Shown: positions 14,962 to 23,687 of the stretch, piece by piece | Position numbering within the stretch: the first letter of the stretch is position 1 | How the letters are laid out: every line of letters starts with the position of its first letter | Source of the DNA: Paenibacillus_L residui | GTDB lineage: Bacteria > Bacillota > Bacilli > Paenibacillales > NBRC-103111 | Length of the DNA: 64,000 nucleotides | Direction: 5' to 3' | NCBI RefSeq assembly: GCF_042677205.1 | Contig: NZ_JBHTIU010000023.1 | Span: 1 to 64,000 of the forward strand | Translations under genes and position numbers: made by a program | Notes under the pieces: generated by a model | Database searches by the model: none | What the model was told of the DNA's origin: nothing | Seen by the model: only the letters and a program-made list of their open reading frames with translations

Positions 14962-17445
14962 TCAGTTCCTATTTTCCATGGCCCGCTTTAATTGGTCCGT
15001 TAGGGCCCTTGCTACTCTTCCTCCTATTTGGTTAGAGACTTCTTCATAGTCCATCTCTTCTTTCACATTCAGTTGCACCGCACCCACCGGGATGTTGATC
15101 TGATACTCATTCTTCACTTCATTTTTTATATTTTTCAGCAGGCTGGATATTTGATCTACTTGCTGATCAGATATCTGCACCGTAGGATTCTTCTGAACCG
15201 CCTTTTTTAGATTTATTCCTCCAAGGGAGAGTGTCTGATCGTACCAAGTCTTTTCGACTTTCTCCTGTTGAAAATTCATCACCCTTTGTAAAAGCCCTTG
15301 TGTTTCTGTACCCAACAATACCGATATGTTCACATCACGTATTTTCTCGGTTGGCTGATTAATTCCATTTACCACGGACATTCTCTCATGCGTCGGCTTT
15401 GCGCCCCATTGCAGCATCGCGGGATTGTCTTTATAAATTTCCGAAAACTCTTGCGCTCTTTGGGCGCGGTTTTGCTGAAGTTTCTCGCTTGTTTCATATG
15501 AAGACATCAGCATATTTCCTATGGCAAGTGGAAGTCCGAACCCCCTGATCCACTTAGGATATTTTCCAATCCATTTTCTGTTAGCCATTGGGTTGGCAGG
15601 AGATGAACTTGGTTTCGGCGGCTTAGCCCATTTCGTTGGTGTCTGATACCTTCTCCACAAGTTAGGGTCATTAGGGCTTCTAGGATTTGCCTGAACAGGT
15701 GGTTTCGAGTTAGTGGGGGTTGTTGACCCTCCTCTAGGAGCGGTACTTGTCTTTTCGCCAGGAGCCCCCCTCCTCCCACTCGGAATTCTACTATCAGGCG
15801 ATCCCGCATTTTTGGATTTGCCTAACATCCCTTTCATCCAATCCCAGATGCCTTTACCAAATTTAGCGGGTTTCTTCCCCATTTTATATATTTTAGATGC
15901 CAGCCACACATCAAACAACAAGGCTGCGATACTTCCCATACCACTTGATTCTCCACCTAACCAAGTCGGCTGGATATTTTTAAAAGCCTCAGCAGCCTTA
16001 TTCGCTATCGCTTTTGCATCAAAAGCTTCTATAAAAGATTCAAAGAAAGCCTTGCCCGCTGTTTTCCCAGCCTGGACATACGGATTCGGATCCTTGATAT
16101 CATCGTCCTTGACGAACAAACTAAGACCGCCCATAATCAAACCCTTTGCTCCACCACCGAGCACCTCTCCGATTCTCGAAGTGATCTCCCTAAGCCTCTG
16201 CTCGCCACCACTGGCCCACCATTCCGAAAAAGGCTTAGTGACCAGCTCGTCCCATGCGATTTTGAGTTTTCCCCAAAAATCTGCATTCTGGAACTCGGGA
16301 TTCTTCCTCAACTGACTAATGGCCGTCGTCATGCCTTCGATCTTGTTTACAAATGAGGTCCCAATGTTCTTTCCGAGCTCCTCGAACCACTGACCGATCT
16401 TTGCGACAGTCTCTTTGTTCTCTGAACGCCATTCGCGGAATCGTTTGAGCGCAGGAGTGATCGCATCGGATACACCTTTTCCCCATCGAAAAAAGACATT
16501 CTCAGTGAAGAATGTCTTTGTGCCAAGGAGAAGGTTTTGCAAGTTACCGCTCATCTTCTCCATCATTCCGTCAAAACGCGCGAACTCCTTAGTAGCGAGT
16601 GGCCATGCCCTTGAAATGTCTACACCAAGCTCAGATAGAGCTTCGATACGTGCTCTTGCGTCCCCGGATATTGCTCCCATCTCTTGCAGCCGAGATGTCA
16701 TGGCTCCAACCGGCCTGCCGGATTGCATTGCATCGTACAATCGTCCCATCCAAAGGGCAACGTCCGCGAATTCATTCTGCGTACCGGCCGCGATATCCCC
16801 GATACGAGTCAATTCCTCACCGACAGAGAGTTTCCCCTTCGTAAAAACCTCCAAAATCCGGCTCGACTGAAAGATTTCGTCCCGCTTATATGGGGTTCGT
16901 CCGGCAAACGCGATGAGTTCTTCCATTCGTTCTTCTGCAGCTTCTATGCTGCCGAGGAGGACGTCAAAAGCCGTTGTAGTAGATTGTCGGCCCATGACAA
17001 TATTCAAGCCAAATGCGGTGGTCCCTGCTATCCCTCCACCTACGCCTAGTGCCGCAAGTGGACTCGTTAACATGCCTGTGATTTTTTTGATCGTTCCGGT
17101 GACCATGTCCTTGGCCTGGATAACAACCGTATAGGGGGCTCGCGATAGGCTTGTCATAAATGACCTAATTTTCTGGGCAGGGCCAGACACCCGATCACGC
17201 AATGTGGCTGTAGGCTTTGCATTAGTTTGATTAAGTCGCCTAATCTTTCCCGTGATCTGTTGGACAATGCTTGATACTTTGTCTTTCAAAGTTGCCTTGG
17301 GATTAATTTTTGATTTGCCTAATGCAGCTGCACGACGCTCAGTATGCTCCAGCATCTTGTCCATTGCCTTGAGCTGCTTCTCTGCGCCTTCAACGCCATC
17401 CGTGCCAATAACTAAATCGAGCCTATAAAACTCCTGTTCTGCCAC
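14962..17445 (-). CDS. tail tape measure protein
   Basis: 827 residues from GTG 17445. The helical N-terminus (EKQLKAMDKMLEHTERRAAA), repeated AT/LRDRVSGPAQKIRS segments, a Gly/Ala-rich hydrophobic stretch near residue 130-155 and a long alpha-helical body are all typical of tape measure proteins, which set tail length and help DNA entry. A Pro/Ser/Asn-rich region (residues 555-620) precedes the C-terminal domain. It follows the frameshifted tail chaperone gene, as in most long-tailed phages. Confidence 0.92.
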   Translation of the reverse strand: MAEQEFYRLDLVIGTDGVEGAEKQLKAMDKMLEHTERRAAALGKSKINPKATLKDKVSSIVQQITGKIRRLNQTNAKPTATLRDRVSGPAQKIRSFMTSLSRAPYTVVIQAKDMVTGTIKKITGMLTSPLAALGVGGGIAGTTAFGLNIVMGRQSTTTAFDVLLGSIEAAEERMEELIAFAGRTPYKRDEIFQSSRILEVFTKGKLSVGEELTRIGDIAAGTQNEFADVALWMGRLYDAMQSGRPVGAMTSRLQEMGAISGDARARIEALSELGVDISRAWPLATKEFARFDGMMEKMSGNLQNLLLGTKTFFTENVFFRWGKGVSDAITPALKRFREWRSENKETVAKIGQWFEELGKNIGTSFVNKIEGMTTAISQLRKNPEFQNADFWGKLKIAWDELVTKPFSEWWASGGEQRLREITSRIGEVLGGGAKGLIMGGLSLFVKDDDIKDPNPYVQAGKTAGKAFFESFIEAFDAKAIANKAAEAFKNIQPTWLGGESSGMGSIAALLFDVWLASKIYKMGKKPAKFGKGIWDWMKGMLGKSKNAGSPDSRIPSGRRGAPGEKTSTAPRGGSTTPTNSKPPVQANPRSPNDPNLWRRYQTPTKWAKPPKPSSSPANPMANRKWIGKYPKWIRGFGLPLAIGNMLMSSYETSEKLQQNRAQRAQEFSEIYKDNPAMLQWGAKPTHERMSVVNGINQPTEKIRDVNISVLLGTETQGLLQRVMNFQQEKVEKTWYDQTLSLGGINLKKAVQKNPTVQISDQQVDQISSLLKNIKNEVKNEYQINIPVGAVQLNVKEEMDYEEVSNQIGGRVARALTDQLKRAMENRN

Positions 17446-18051
17446 GTTTCCGCCCTCCCTTCGGTTTGGGCTTAGGCAATGACTCTATCTCTTTTTCGGT
17501 AAATGCTAGCAATAGTGTTCTTTCTCCCCGGGGCAAAGACCAAAAAGCTCCGGGCCTCAGATGGTGCTGCACCCACATGTGGTACAGCGCCGTCATCGTT
17601 CCCCCGGAGCCTATTAGTTTTTTATGTCTTCAATTTCTACTCCCCACCCGGAGAGCTCAAGGACCTTATCTCCGACGGCGTCCAACTCGCCAGCCAACAG
17701 CATGCGACGAACCACTTGCTCGCCTCCCGATACCTTTAGACGAGAAACTAAACGCGGATCTCCCCAACCATTTAATTTGAGTCCCTTAACTTCAATATTT
17801 GCAGTAGCATTAGAAATGATTAGTGCGCTGAAGAGCTCATTATCGAACTTCTCCTCCAGCCGGCCTCCAACCTTTTTCCTTGTTACGCATTGTTCTTTCA
17901 AGCTATCTACCTTACCAGATGTCAGCCCGCGTAAAGTCAGCTTCATGTCCAGCCGTTCAATGTATACCGTTGCCTGCGGTAAGTTTTCGGCTGTTTCAAG
18001 CAGCATATCCAGTATTTGATCTTCGGAGTATTCTTCAACGTTTTTCTTCAT
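17423..18051 (-). CDS. extended tail assembly chaperone made by -1 frameshift
   Basis: If ribosomes slip -1 at 17617-17623, translation passes the stop at 17614 and continues for 64 residues (LIGSGGTMTALYHMWVQHHL and on to KPKGGRKRGRTGVL), ending at 17423-17425 inside the start of the tape measure gene. The product would be about 209 residues. The extension has a helical part and a basic tail. Two-product chaperones (like lambda G/GT) coat the tape measure protein during tail assembly; here the extension should be the tape-binding part. Confidence 0.78.
17547..17623 (-). other. programmed -1 frameshift signal
   Basis: Slippery heptamer A AAA AAC (17623-17617), in the correct zero frame (ATA AAA AAC TAA). 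Six bases later GCTCCGGG (17610-17603) pairs perfectly with CCCGGAGC (17554-17547) around a 48-base loop, a suitable stimulatory stem. Site, spacer and stem match the standard -1 frameshift design. Confidence 0.8.
17614..18051 (-). CDS. tail assembly chaperone, short form (XkdN-like)
   Basis: 145 residues from ATG 18051 (GGAGG nine bases upstream; a GTG at 18057 is too close to it). The sequence MLLETAENLPQATVYIERLD, then LRGLTSGKVDSLKEQC, is like XkdN. This zero-frame product is the major form; a rarer extended form is made by frameshifting (see the overlapping entry). It stands between tail tube and tape measure genes. Confidence 0.88.
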   Translation of the reverse strand: MKKNVEEYSEDQILDMLLETAENLPQATVYIERLDMKLTLRGLTSGKVDSLKEQCVTRKKVGGRLEEKFDNELFSALIISNATANIEVKGLKLNGWGDPRLVSRLKVSGGEQVVRRMLLAGELDAVGDKVLELSGWGVEIEDIKN

Positions 18052-18076
18052 TTTCACATTCCTCCAGTGAGTAAAT

Positions 18077-18484
18077 TTAATTTGCGATTATAGGGTCGAT
18101 CAACTCGAAACCCTCAAAAGTAAACGGGGTTTCTTCCATGACTTCTTCACCAGCCGTCCAGTTTGCTAGTTGTATAGAATCAGGCATGCAACGCATTAAG
18201 CGCACTCGTTCAAATCCATACGCTTCCGGATCATCCAGAGTTGTGATGATCTCAAACTTAGTGAAACCACGGCGGATCATATCAGATGTAACTTTGTATC
18301 CACTGATCGTTCCAGATCCGCGACGAGCACCCTTCTTAAACTGCACCCAGTCATACCCGACGAGATTTAATTCTCGCTTATCGATTTCGACGGTGGCTTC
18401 AAGATGGTTTATGTTCGTTTGCCAAACACCATTAATGTAAGCTTTTGCATACGTACCAAGACTAACACGAGTAGGATCAAGCAT
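18077..18484 (-). CDS. tail tube protein (XkdM-like)
   Basis: 135 residues. The motif DPTRVSLGTYAKAYINGVWQ, then SGTISGYKVTSDM, matches the XkdM/DUF2001 tail tube family that polymerises to form the inner tube of contractile tails. GGAGGTGA upstream of ATG 18484. Directly downstream of the sheath gene. Confidence 0.92.
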   Translation of the reverse strand: MLDPTRVSLGTYAKAYINGVWQTNINHLEATVEIDKRELNLVGYDWVQFKKGARRGSGTISGYKVTSDMIRRGFTKFEIITTLDDPEAYGFERVRLMRCMPDSIQLANWTAGEEVMEETPFTFEGFELIDPIIAN

Positions 18485-18499
18485 ATGTGTTCACCTCCG

Positions 18500-19930
18500 T
18501 TATTTCACAATGAATGTACCGAAAATTTGTTCCATCACATCTGTTAGGCGTGCTTCCCATTTCAAGAAAACTTGATCGGGATCCGGGTTCGGATAGTCCG
18601 GATCCAAGTAAACATCATATCCAGTGGACTCAATCACACCAGCGTTAGCCAGCGTTCGCAAATACTCTTTACAAGCACCGATCAATGCCAGACGACCCTC
18701 CTCAGTATTGTTCACTTTACCGATATACGAGTCTTCAGCCGTCCGCTGAAGATCAAGGTTGACCGAATCCATGACGCTGATTGTCCGGATCTTCTTCCAT
18801 GCGTTACTCTGCCCTTGGCGCAAACTAATCAGACTGTTGACGCCGCGTAACACCTTCACCTGGCGACCATCGTGAATGAGTAAGAATACTCCATTCCGAA
18901 CCGCTTGCTCCTGCTCGGTACGGGTCCACCGACGAGTCACATCCTCAAACGGTGTACCTGCATATGTCGTGGCAGCACTCAGTGGCGTACCTGCAATCAA
19001 ACCGGCGACGAAGGCGGCCACTTGAGCAGAACTATATCGCACTCCATTTAAAACAGCGCCAGTACCGACATTGACAATGCCCTCATGGTTCACTTGCGCA
19101 CTCTTATTGATCGCTTTTGTTACCGCATCTGCAGCAGTATCGTCAGCAGTTGATCCACCAAGCACAGCAACTATGCCTTTTCCTGCATCCCTCACGCGAG
19201 ATACCCACGAGACAACGCTCGCTCGCAAAGCTGCTTCTGATATCCCGTCCAGAGTCGTAACATTGAACTCCTGCGCTTCGATTGCATCTAAAGCAGCCAT
19301 ATAGTCGGCATTCGTGACACCGGTTATGCCAGAGTCGCCCCCAATCATCGGTACACTGGAAACATCCGCAAGGACGCCGTCAGCCATTTTCGTAGCTACG
19401 ATCCACTTGTTTTCGCTGTCCCCATTAATGACTTCAGCAGCTTTGTTCTCCGCGAACGTAAACGTCCGAAGCAGAGTTGTGCCATCGTAAAGCTTAATGT
19501 CCTTTTTCGTGCTGTCCACAAGACTTGTCTGGACAGTGATTTTGAAATTGTTCCCACGCGCCCCTGGGTATCTGGCTTCCAATTTAAGTACATCCGTGCT
19601 CGAGTCGCCTTGTAAAGTGAGCGTTGCTGTAGCTGCAGTATCAGCGGCCAGTCTATACGCCAGTACTTTCTGAGCTCCGCCCATCAGCGCGAAGCGTAGA
19701 GTGGTATACGCTGTTGCGCCGCCCGACTCATCGTCTGTATACATATCTCTAATTCTGGACTCACTCGTGATCTCAACGAATTCCCGGACCGGTCCCCAGT
19801 GAGCCTTCACGGGAACAACCACGGTGCCCCGTGCTCCCTGTTGTATGGACGCAGTAGCTGCCGCCATGAAATTCATATAAAAACCGGGTAACACCGGCAT
19901 ATCCGTCGGACTCCAATTTCCTCCTGCCAC
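18500..19930 (-). CDS. contractile tail sheath protein (XkdK-like)
   Basis: 476 residues, GTG start at 19930 with GGAAGGTGA. GNWSPTDMPVLPGFYMNF at the start, the middle AVLGGSTADDTA and the C-terminal VYLDPDYPNPDPDQVFLKWE are characteristic of Gram-positive myophage sheath proteins. Its presence with the XkdM tube shows this prophage has a contractile (myovirus) tail. Confidence 0.93.
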   Translation of the reverse strand: MAGGNWSPTDMPVLPGFYMNFMAAATASIQQGARGTVVVPVKAHWGPVREFVEITSESRIRDMYTDDESGGATAYTTLRFALMGGAQKVLAYRLAADTAATATLTLQGDSSTDVLKLEARYPGARGNNFKITVQTSLVDSTKKDIKLYDGTTLLRTFTFAENKAAEVINGDSENKWIVATKMADGVLADVSSVPMIGGDSGITGVTNADYMAALDAIEAQEFNVTTLDGISEAALRASVVSWVSRVRDAGKGIVAVLGGSTADDTAADAVTKAINKSAQVNHEGIVNVGTGAVLNGVRYSSAQVAAFVAGLIAGTPLSAATTYAGTPFEDVTRRWTRTEQEQAVRNGVFLLIHDGRQVKVLRGVNSLISLRQGQSNAWKKIRTISVMDSVNLDLQRTAEDSYIGKVNNTEEGRLALIGACKEYLRTLANAGVIESTGYDVYLDPDYPNPDPDQVFLKWEARLTDVMEQIFGTFIVK

Positions 19931-20146
19931 TTAGTTCACCTTCCTTTTCAAGAATTGATCGATCAACCGTTTGACCTCATCGATCGTCAGTTCTGCTTGA
20001 CCATTACCGTACAGCGCCCCCACAAGCACTTCGGGGCGAACAGCAAAAAGATCCTCGGCATTGGCCGCAAGCTCCTCAACGGGGTAACGTGGAATTGTTG
20101 TTGAGTTCTCAGTAAGCTGCTGTTTCTTGTCCGGCTTCTCAGCCAT
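19931..20146 (-). CDS. small phage protein upstream of sheath gene
   Basis: 71 residues with an Asn/Gln/Lys-rich start, then VEELAANAEDLFAVRPEVLVGAL and a helix ending RLIDQFLKRKVN. The same kind of short acidic protein (YqbJ/XkdJ-like position) precedes the sheath gene in PBSX-like phages. Its stop touches the sheath start codon, so it is coupled. Function not known. Confidence 0.75.
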   Translation of the reverse strand: MAEKPDKKQQLTENSTTIPRYPVEELAANAEDLFAVRPEVLVGALYGNGQAELTIDEVKRLIDQFLKRKVN

Positions 20147-20155
20147 TCACATCAC

Positions 20156-20992
20156 CTACTTGATATTTGATTTGTAATTCACCGACATGATCAACGACAT
20201 TTCATCCTGTGGTCGCGCTATTCGACGGGACAAAGTCACTGTAATCTGCCCCTCCCGAATCGCGTCAGCTCCCACATTGGCCCTAGCATCACTTACGGTA
20301 AGATAACGCCTATCTGTAAGATCAAACGGAATCTTAACCGAGCTCCCGAGTTGAGCAACCAAGGAATTGACCCCCTTATGCTCGGGGTGCTGCCGATTTC
20401 CGAGTACATGAGTTGTGAATCGTTTTGTCACCGTGTAAGATGCCAACCCATTCACCTCAACATCGATCCCGGTCGCCCGCCACATCACCGCAGGCCGAGC
20501 ATAACCAAGCGGCCAATACCCGTTGTACACGTTCCATTCGTTCCCCATCACGCCGACCGTCCAGGCTGCCAAAGCCGGAACCCACGGGTCACTCGTGATT
20601 TGCCCGTCGGTTCCAACCGGCTGCAGTGCCATTACCGCGAATTGAATGCCGCGGGTGATGGCGTCCCATTCCTCGTCGACCACGTCCTGGCCGGCAGAAC
20701 CCAAATAAACACAAGAAAATACCTCTCCCGTCTCCGAAGTCAGCATTTGCTTGTCCAGGGCGGCAATGATCTTCTTTTCCAGCTCATCCACTTTCCCAAA
20801 AGTCGAACGGGACACGTATGGCCAAATCTCGACGATCCGCCGGAAACCCGCCCAAGGCGACTCGTCACCGTCCTCGCCCTGCAATACCACGGCATACGGC
20901 TTCAAACTGCTTGCTTCCGCGGCATGCGGTTCGAAGACGTCCTTCAGCTCCGGAACGGAAGCGAGTAGTCTTTCTCGAATGGTATTCCTCAT
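20156..20992 (-). CDS. tail terminator / completion-type protein
   Basis: 278 residues from ATG 20992 (GGTGG eight bases upstream; GTG 21007 lacks a ribosome site). The first half (TIRERLLASVPELKDVFEP, then PYAVVLQGEDGD, RIVEIWPYVSR) looks like the small tail terminator fold of DUF3168/gp17 proteins. The second half (from about residue 130) is an additional beta-rich domain. It lies between the HK97-gp10-like and sheath genes, where the neck proteins are encoded. Longer than a usual tail terminator (about 120-140 residues), so a fusion is possible. Confidence 0.6.
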   Translation of the reverse strand: MRNTIRERLLASVPELKDVFEPHAAEASSLKPYAVVLQGEDGDESPWAGFRRIVEIWPYVSRSTFGKVDELEKKIIAALDKQMLTSETGEVFSCVYLGSAGQDVVDEEWDAITRGIQFAVMALQPVGTDGQITSDPWVPALAAWTVGVMGNEWNVYNGYWPLGYARPAVMWRATGIDVEVNGLASYTVTKRFTTHVLGNRQHPEHKGVNSLVAQLGSSVKIPFDLTDRRYLTVSDARANVGADAIREGQITVTLSRRIARPQDEMSLIMSVNYKSNIK

Positions 20993-21408
20993 GGCATATT
21001 CCACCATTTCACAAGAGTGTCGCGTATCTTGACCTTATATTTCTTAGCCGTTGGTTCAACAACTGCCCGCGGCTTCGTCCCGGGGTGCTTAACCGCTTTG
21101 ACTGGATGCGCTGCGCCCTTCCAATACAAAGCCTTTTTGTTTTTCGGTCGGATAATATGAGGCTTTGAACCAGTCTCGAGAATGCCACCGTAACGGACTC
21201 CATGGGCAAGGTACATCCGGATCGTATTTTCCCCGGCATTCTCGGCACCAGAATGAAGCGCCCTTCTGGCCGTGGCCGTCCGATCATTCCAAGGTGCCGC
21301 TAGTTTCATGTCGCCTTCAGCCTGCCGACTCAAATTCTCAATTAGAGCAAACGTTCCGGCCTGCTTGCACTTCATGTAATCAATAGCGCCTTGTCCAAAT
21401 CCGCCCAT
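20989..21408 (-). CDS. HK97-gp10-like neck protein (XkdI-like)
   Basis: 139 residues. DYMKCKQAGTFALIENLSRQ, then NDRTATARRALHSG, YLAHGVRYGGILETGSKPHI and a basic C-terminus; the R-Y-G-x-x-L-E-x-G motif is the core of the gp10 family that joins head and tail. Its stop overlaps the next start. Confidence 0.85.
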   Translation of the reverse strand: MGGFGQGAIDYMKCKQAGTFALIENLSRQAEGDMKLAAPWNDRTATARRALHSGAENAGENTIRMYLAHGVRYGGILETGSKPHIIRPKNKKALYWKGAAHPVKAVKHPGTKPRAVVEPTAKKYKVKIRDTLVKWWNMP

Positions 21409-21409
21409 A

Positions 21410-21799
21410 TCATTTCACCCTCTCCAAATCAGCTTGGTATCCGACAATCACACCCTGCACGACCTGCGGCTGAACCGATATGACTTCAAATGTTTCCCCC
21501 ATTGCCGAAAACCGGTCCGTAACCGTCGGACCTGCCTTGATGTCAGCATGATCGTCCGCCAGCAGGCTGTACATCTTATCCGTCTGTTTCGTGCCGGCTA
21601 AATTGGAAACCGCCTGCGGTATCTGAGATCGAGAAACAAAAATCCGGACGGTAACGGGCGACAAGTCTGACTCGACTTCATCATACCCGCCACCCTTCCG
21701 GATCTTCTCCTTGCGATGGATGGTGATCGCCGTCGGGTTCTGTGCAATGTTCCAGGCAATGTGTCGCCGACGAATCGCAACAAAGTCCGTTACTACCAT
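21410..21799 (-). CDS. head-tail adaptor (XkdH-like)
   Basis: 129 residues from ATG 21799 (GGAGG upstream). It has IRRRHIAWNIAQNPTAITIH, then SVQPQVVQGVIVGYQADLE near the end. This fits the neck connector between the DUF3199/YqbG-type protein and gp10-type protein in PBSX-like phages. The assignment rests on position and short beta-rich composition. Confidence 0.7.
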   Translation of the reverse strand: MVVTDFVAIRRRHIAWNIAQNPTAITIHRKEKIRKGGGYDEVESDLSPVTVRIFVSRSQIPQAVSNLAGTKQTDKMYSLLADDHADIKAGPTVTDRFSAMGETFEVISVQPQVVQGVIVGYQADLERVK

Positions 21800-22155
21800 C
21801 ACAGCACCTCCGGCGGACAGACACGGATCATAAAGCCTGATGAATCCTTACCAGCTGCAGCAGCCTCCATATCGGAATACTGTTTTGCCATAGCAAGCGC
21901 ATGACTGAGCCGATCTTTTAATGATGTCAGGTCGTATTTCTCCGTACCGCTACTGTAGCCCTCAATGTCGCCCTGCAGGAGCCCGGCCTTTTCCATCCAA
22001 CCTAATGAAGCGGCACCGTAGAGAGTGTCCGCTTCCTCAAGTAGCAAGTCAATCTCAGAGTCCAGAAAGTTCGTATCTGCTTCGGTACCGCCGTTTGGGA
22101 TAACCTCATTTAACAGTTTTCGCAACCGACTCCGAAGTGCATTGGTTGGCTCCAT
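21799..22155 (-). CDS. head-tail connector (YqbG/DUF3199-like)
   Basis: 118 residues. Helical, beginning MEPTNALRSRLRKLLNEVIP, with FLDSEIDLLLEEADTLYGAA and a later KQYSDMEAA. This helical pattern (an SPP1 gp15-type adaptor) directly after the major capsid gene is usual for DUF3199/YqbG. Start overlaps nothing; the stop is shared with the next start codon. Confidence 0.75.
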   Translation of the reverse strand: MEPTNALRSRLRKLLNEVIPNGGTEADTNFLDSEIDLLLEEADTLYGAASLGWMEKAGLLQGDIEGYSSGTEKYDLTSLKDRLSHALAMAKQYSDMEAAAAGKDSSGFMIRVCPPEVL

Positions 22156-22168
22156 TCAAATCACCGCC

Positions 22169-23233
22169 TTAGGCTTTACCCGGGAATGTGATCTCCTGGA
22201 CGTTTTCTTCTATAGCAGCGAACACTCCGCGCCATACGTCGCCGACGATCTGAGCTTCGACAAGTCTTGTTAGATCACCGATAGTTGCTTGGATTTGCAG
22301 CGCCTGCTTGACGAGCTCCTTGAATCCTCGTTTCGGACGGATAAGGTAAGCCTTTCCTGCAGGAACACCCGGATAGGTATACGACTTCTTGCTGACTTCC
22401 GCTTCCCATCCATCGTAATAAATGATATCTGTAATGCCAGCCAAAGCTCTGTATGGGGTCGCTTGAATCGTGAAGCTGGACAGTGCATCGTCAATGTCTT
22501 CCTTATCAGCCGGATTTGCCAATAGAATGGTACCCGGACGTTTCGCCGTCCGTGCATCCTTCAGAGCAGTTCGCAACGTCTCCCGCATACTGAGGATGAA
22601 ATGGGAGCCAGTTGCACTCGCAAGCGTTTTGCCAAGTTCGTCCACGTATACAGGCGCCGTTTTATTGGCCGCCTTATAGCTGTACTTGATGATTGGTCCA
22701 AGGTGCAAATGGTTTAGCAATGCATTATGAGCCTCACCAAATGCTTTGTTCATCAATTCAAAATTGAACGTTTGGTTGAAAAGCTCCATTTCCTTCGTGT
22801 ACTCGAAGCCTGCGGTATATCCTTTGATTCTGGCGATAGGACCCTGCTCCGCTTGTAAGCTTCCAAACTTGACCTCTTCACCCTCGAGGTGTTCTAAAAA
22901 GATAACGGTTCCGTACTGTGCCCACTTTGCTTCGAATTCCTTTGGAAAATTCGGATCGTTCATCGTTTCATAGATCGGACCGTATAGGGTCGGAACTTCT
23001 TCTTTCCCCAGCTCAACGTCAAGCACAACCTTCTGCAGCAGTTCCTTCCTGCTGTTTTCAGATGTAAGCATCTCACCGATCGGCTTGTCGAGCTCATAGG
23101 TCTCCATCTCGCCGTTTACGATCTTCTTGGTGACTACTTCCTGACGTCCATTCAACAAAAAAGGAACCGCTGTTTCAACGGTCCCCTGCCGGCGCTTTTC
23201 TTTCAGTGTCTCAATACTGTGTACTCTTGCCAT
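22169..23233 (-). CDS. major capsid protein
   Basis: 354 residues, ATG 23233 with AAGGAGG. N-terminal helix HSIETLKEKRRQG, then an E-loop-like region, and a C-terminal beta-rich domain containing GILLANPADKEDID-like and RPKRGFKELVKQ segments; it fits the GpE/XkdG capsid group. Two G-E-M tripeptides occur at residues 41-43 and 53-55, in a region that could be removed from the mature protein. The upstream protease-scaffold gene contains eight copies of the same tripeptide. Confidence 0.9.
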   Translation of the reverse strand: MARVHSIETLKEKRRQGTVETAVPFLLNGRQEVVTKKIVNGEMETYELDKPIGEMLTSENSRKELLQKVVLDVELGKEEVPTLYGPIYETMNDPNFPKEFEAKWAQYGTVIFLEHLEGEEVKFGSLQAEQGPIARIKGYTAGFEYTKEMELFNQTFNFELMNKAFGEAHNALLNHLHLGPIIKYSYKAANKTAPVYVDELGKTLASATGSHFILSMRETLRTALKDARTAKRPGTILLANPADKEDIDDALSSFTIQATPYRALAGITDIIYYDGWEAEVSKKSYTYPGVPAGKAYLIRPKRGFKELVKQALQIQATIGDLTRLVEAQIVGDVWRGVFAAIEENVQEITFPGKA

Positions 23234-23248
23234 TGATTATCAGCCTCC

Positions 23249-23659
23249 TTATACTTGCGGTCCCAATAGGAACCAAATTACGTTTTTACTGTCTTTTGGA
23301 GCTGTTACCCGACCGACAACACGATATGGCGTAGGAGATTCCCCACCGGACTCTGCCTTCGTTGTCAATTTGCTACCATTCCAGTAGACCGTATCACCTG
23401 CGGCAAATGCGTCGGTCGTAACGATCTGGTCGGTCTCAAACTCAGCCTGTTCGATGTTCAGGATGACTTCACCCGTCTCGCCCGGTCCGGTAGTGACCGA
23501 CTCCATTGCCGCGCCGAAGAAGCCCCCGAACAGGTAAAACTGCTGTGCGTTGATCTCTGTTTTCTCGGGTACGGTAACACGAACTGATTTGCCGTCACTA
23601 ACCTTTGCACGGTAAGAATGATGTACGGTGCTGGGCACCGGTTGACCTTTGTAAGCCAT
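23249..23659 (-). CDS. DUF2190-type head decoration protein
   Basis: 136 residues, MAYKGQPVPSTVHHSYRAKV, then GDTVYWNGSKLTT and VVGRVTAPKDSKNVIW. The DTVYWN and VGRV segments are typical of DUF2190 capsid decoration proteins encoded next to major capsid genes. It lies between scaffold and capsid genes with good ribosome sites. Confidence 0.8.
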   Translation of the reverse strand: MAYKGQPVPSTVHHSYRAKVSDGKSVRVTVPEKTEINAQQFYLFGGFFGAAMESVTTGPGETGEVILNIEQAEFETDQIVTTDAFAAGDTVYWNGSKLTTKAESGGESPTPYRVVGRVTAPKDSKNVIWFLLGPQV

Positions 23660-23687
23660 TTGAATCCCTCCTTGAAATTAATAGATT

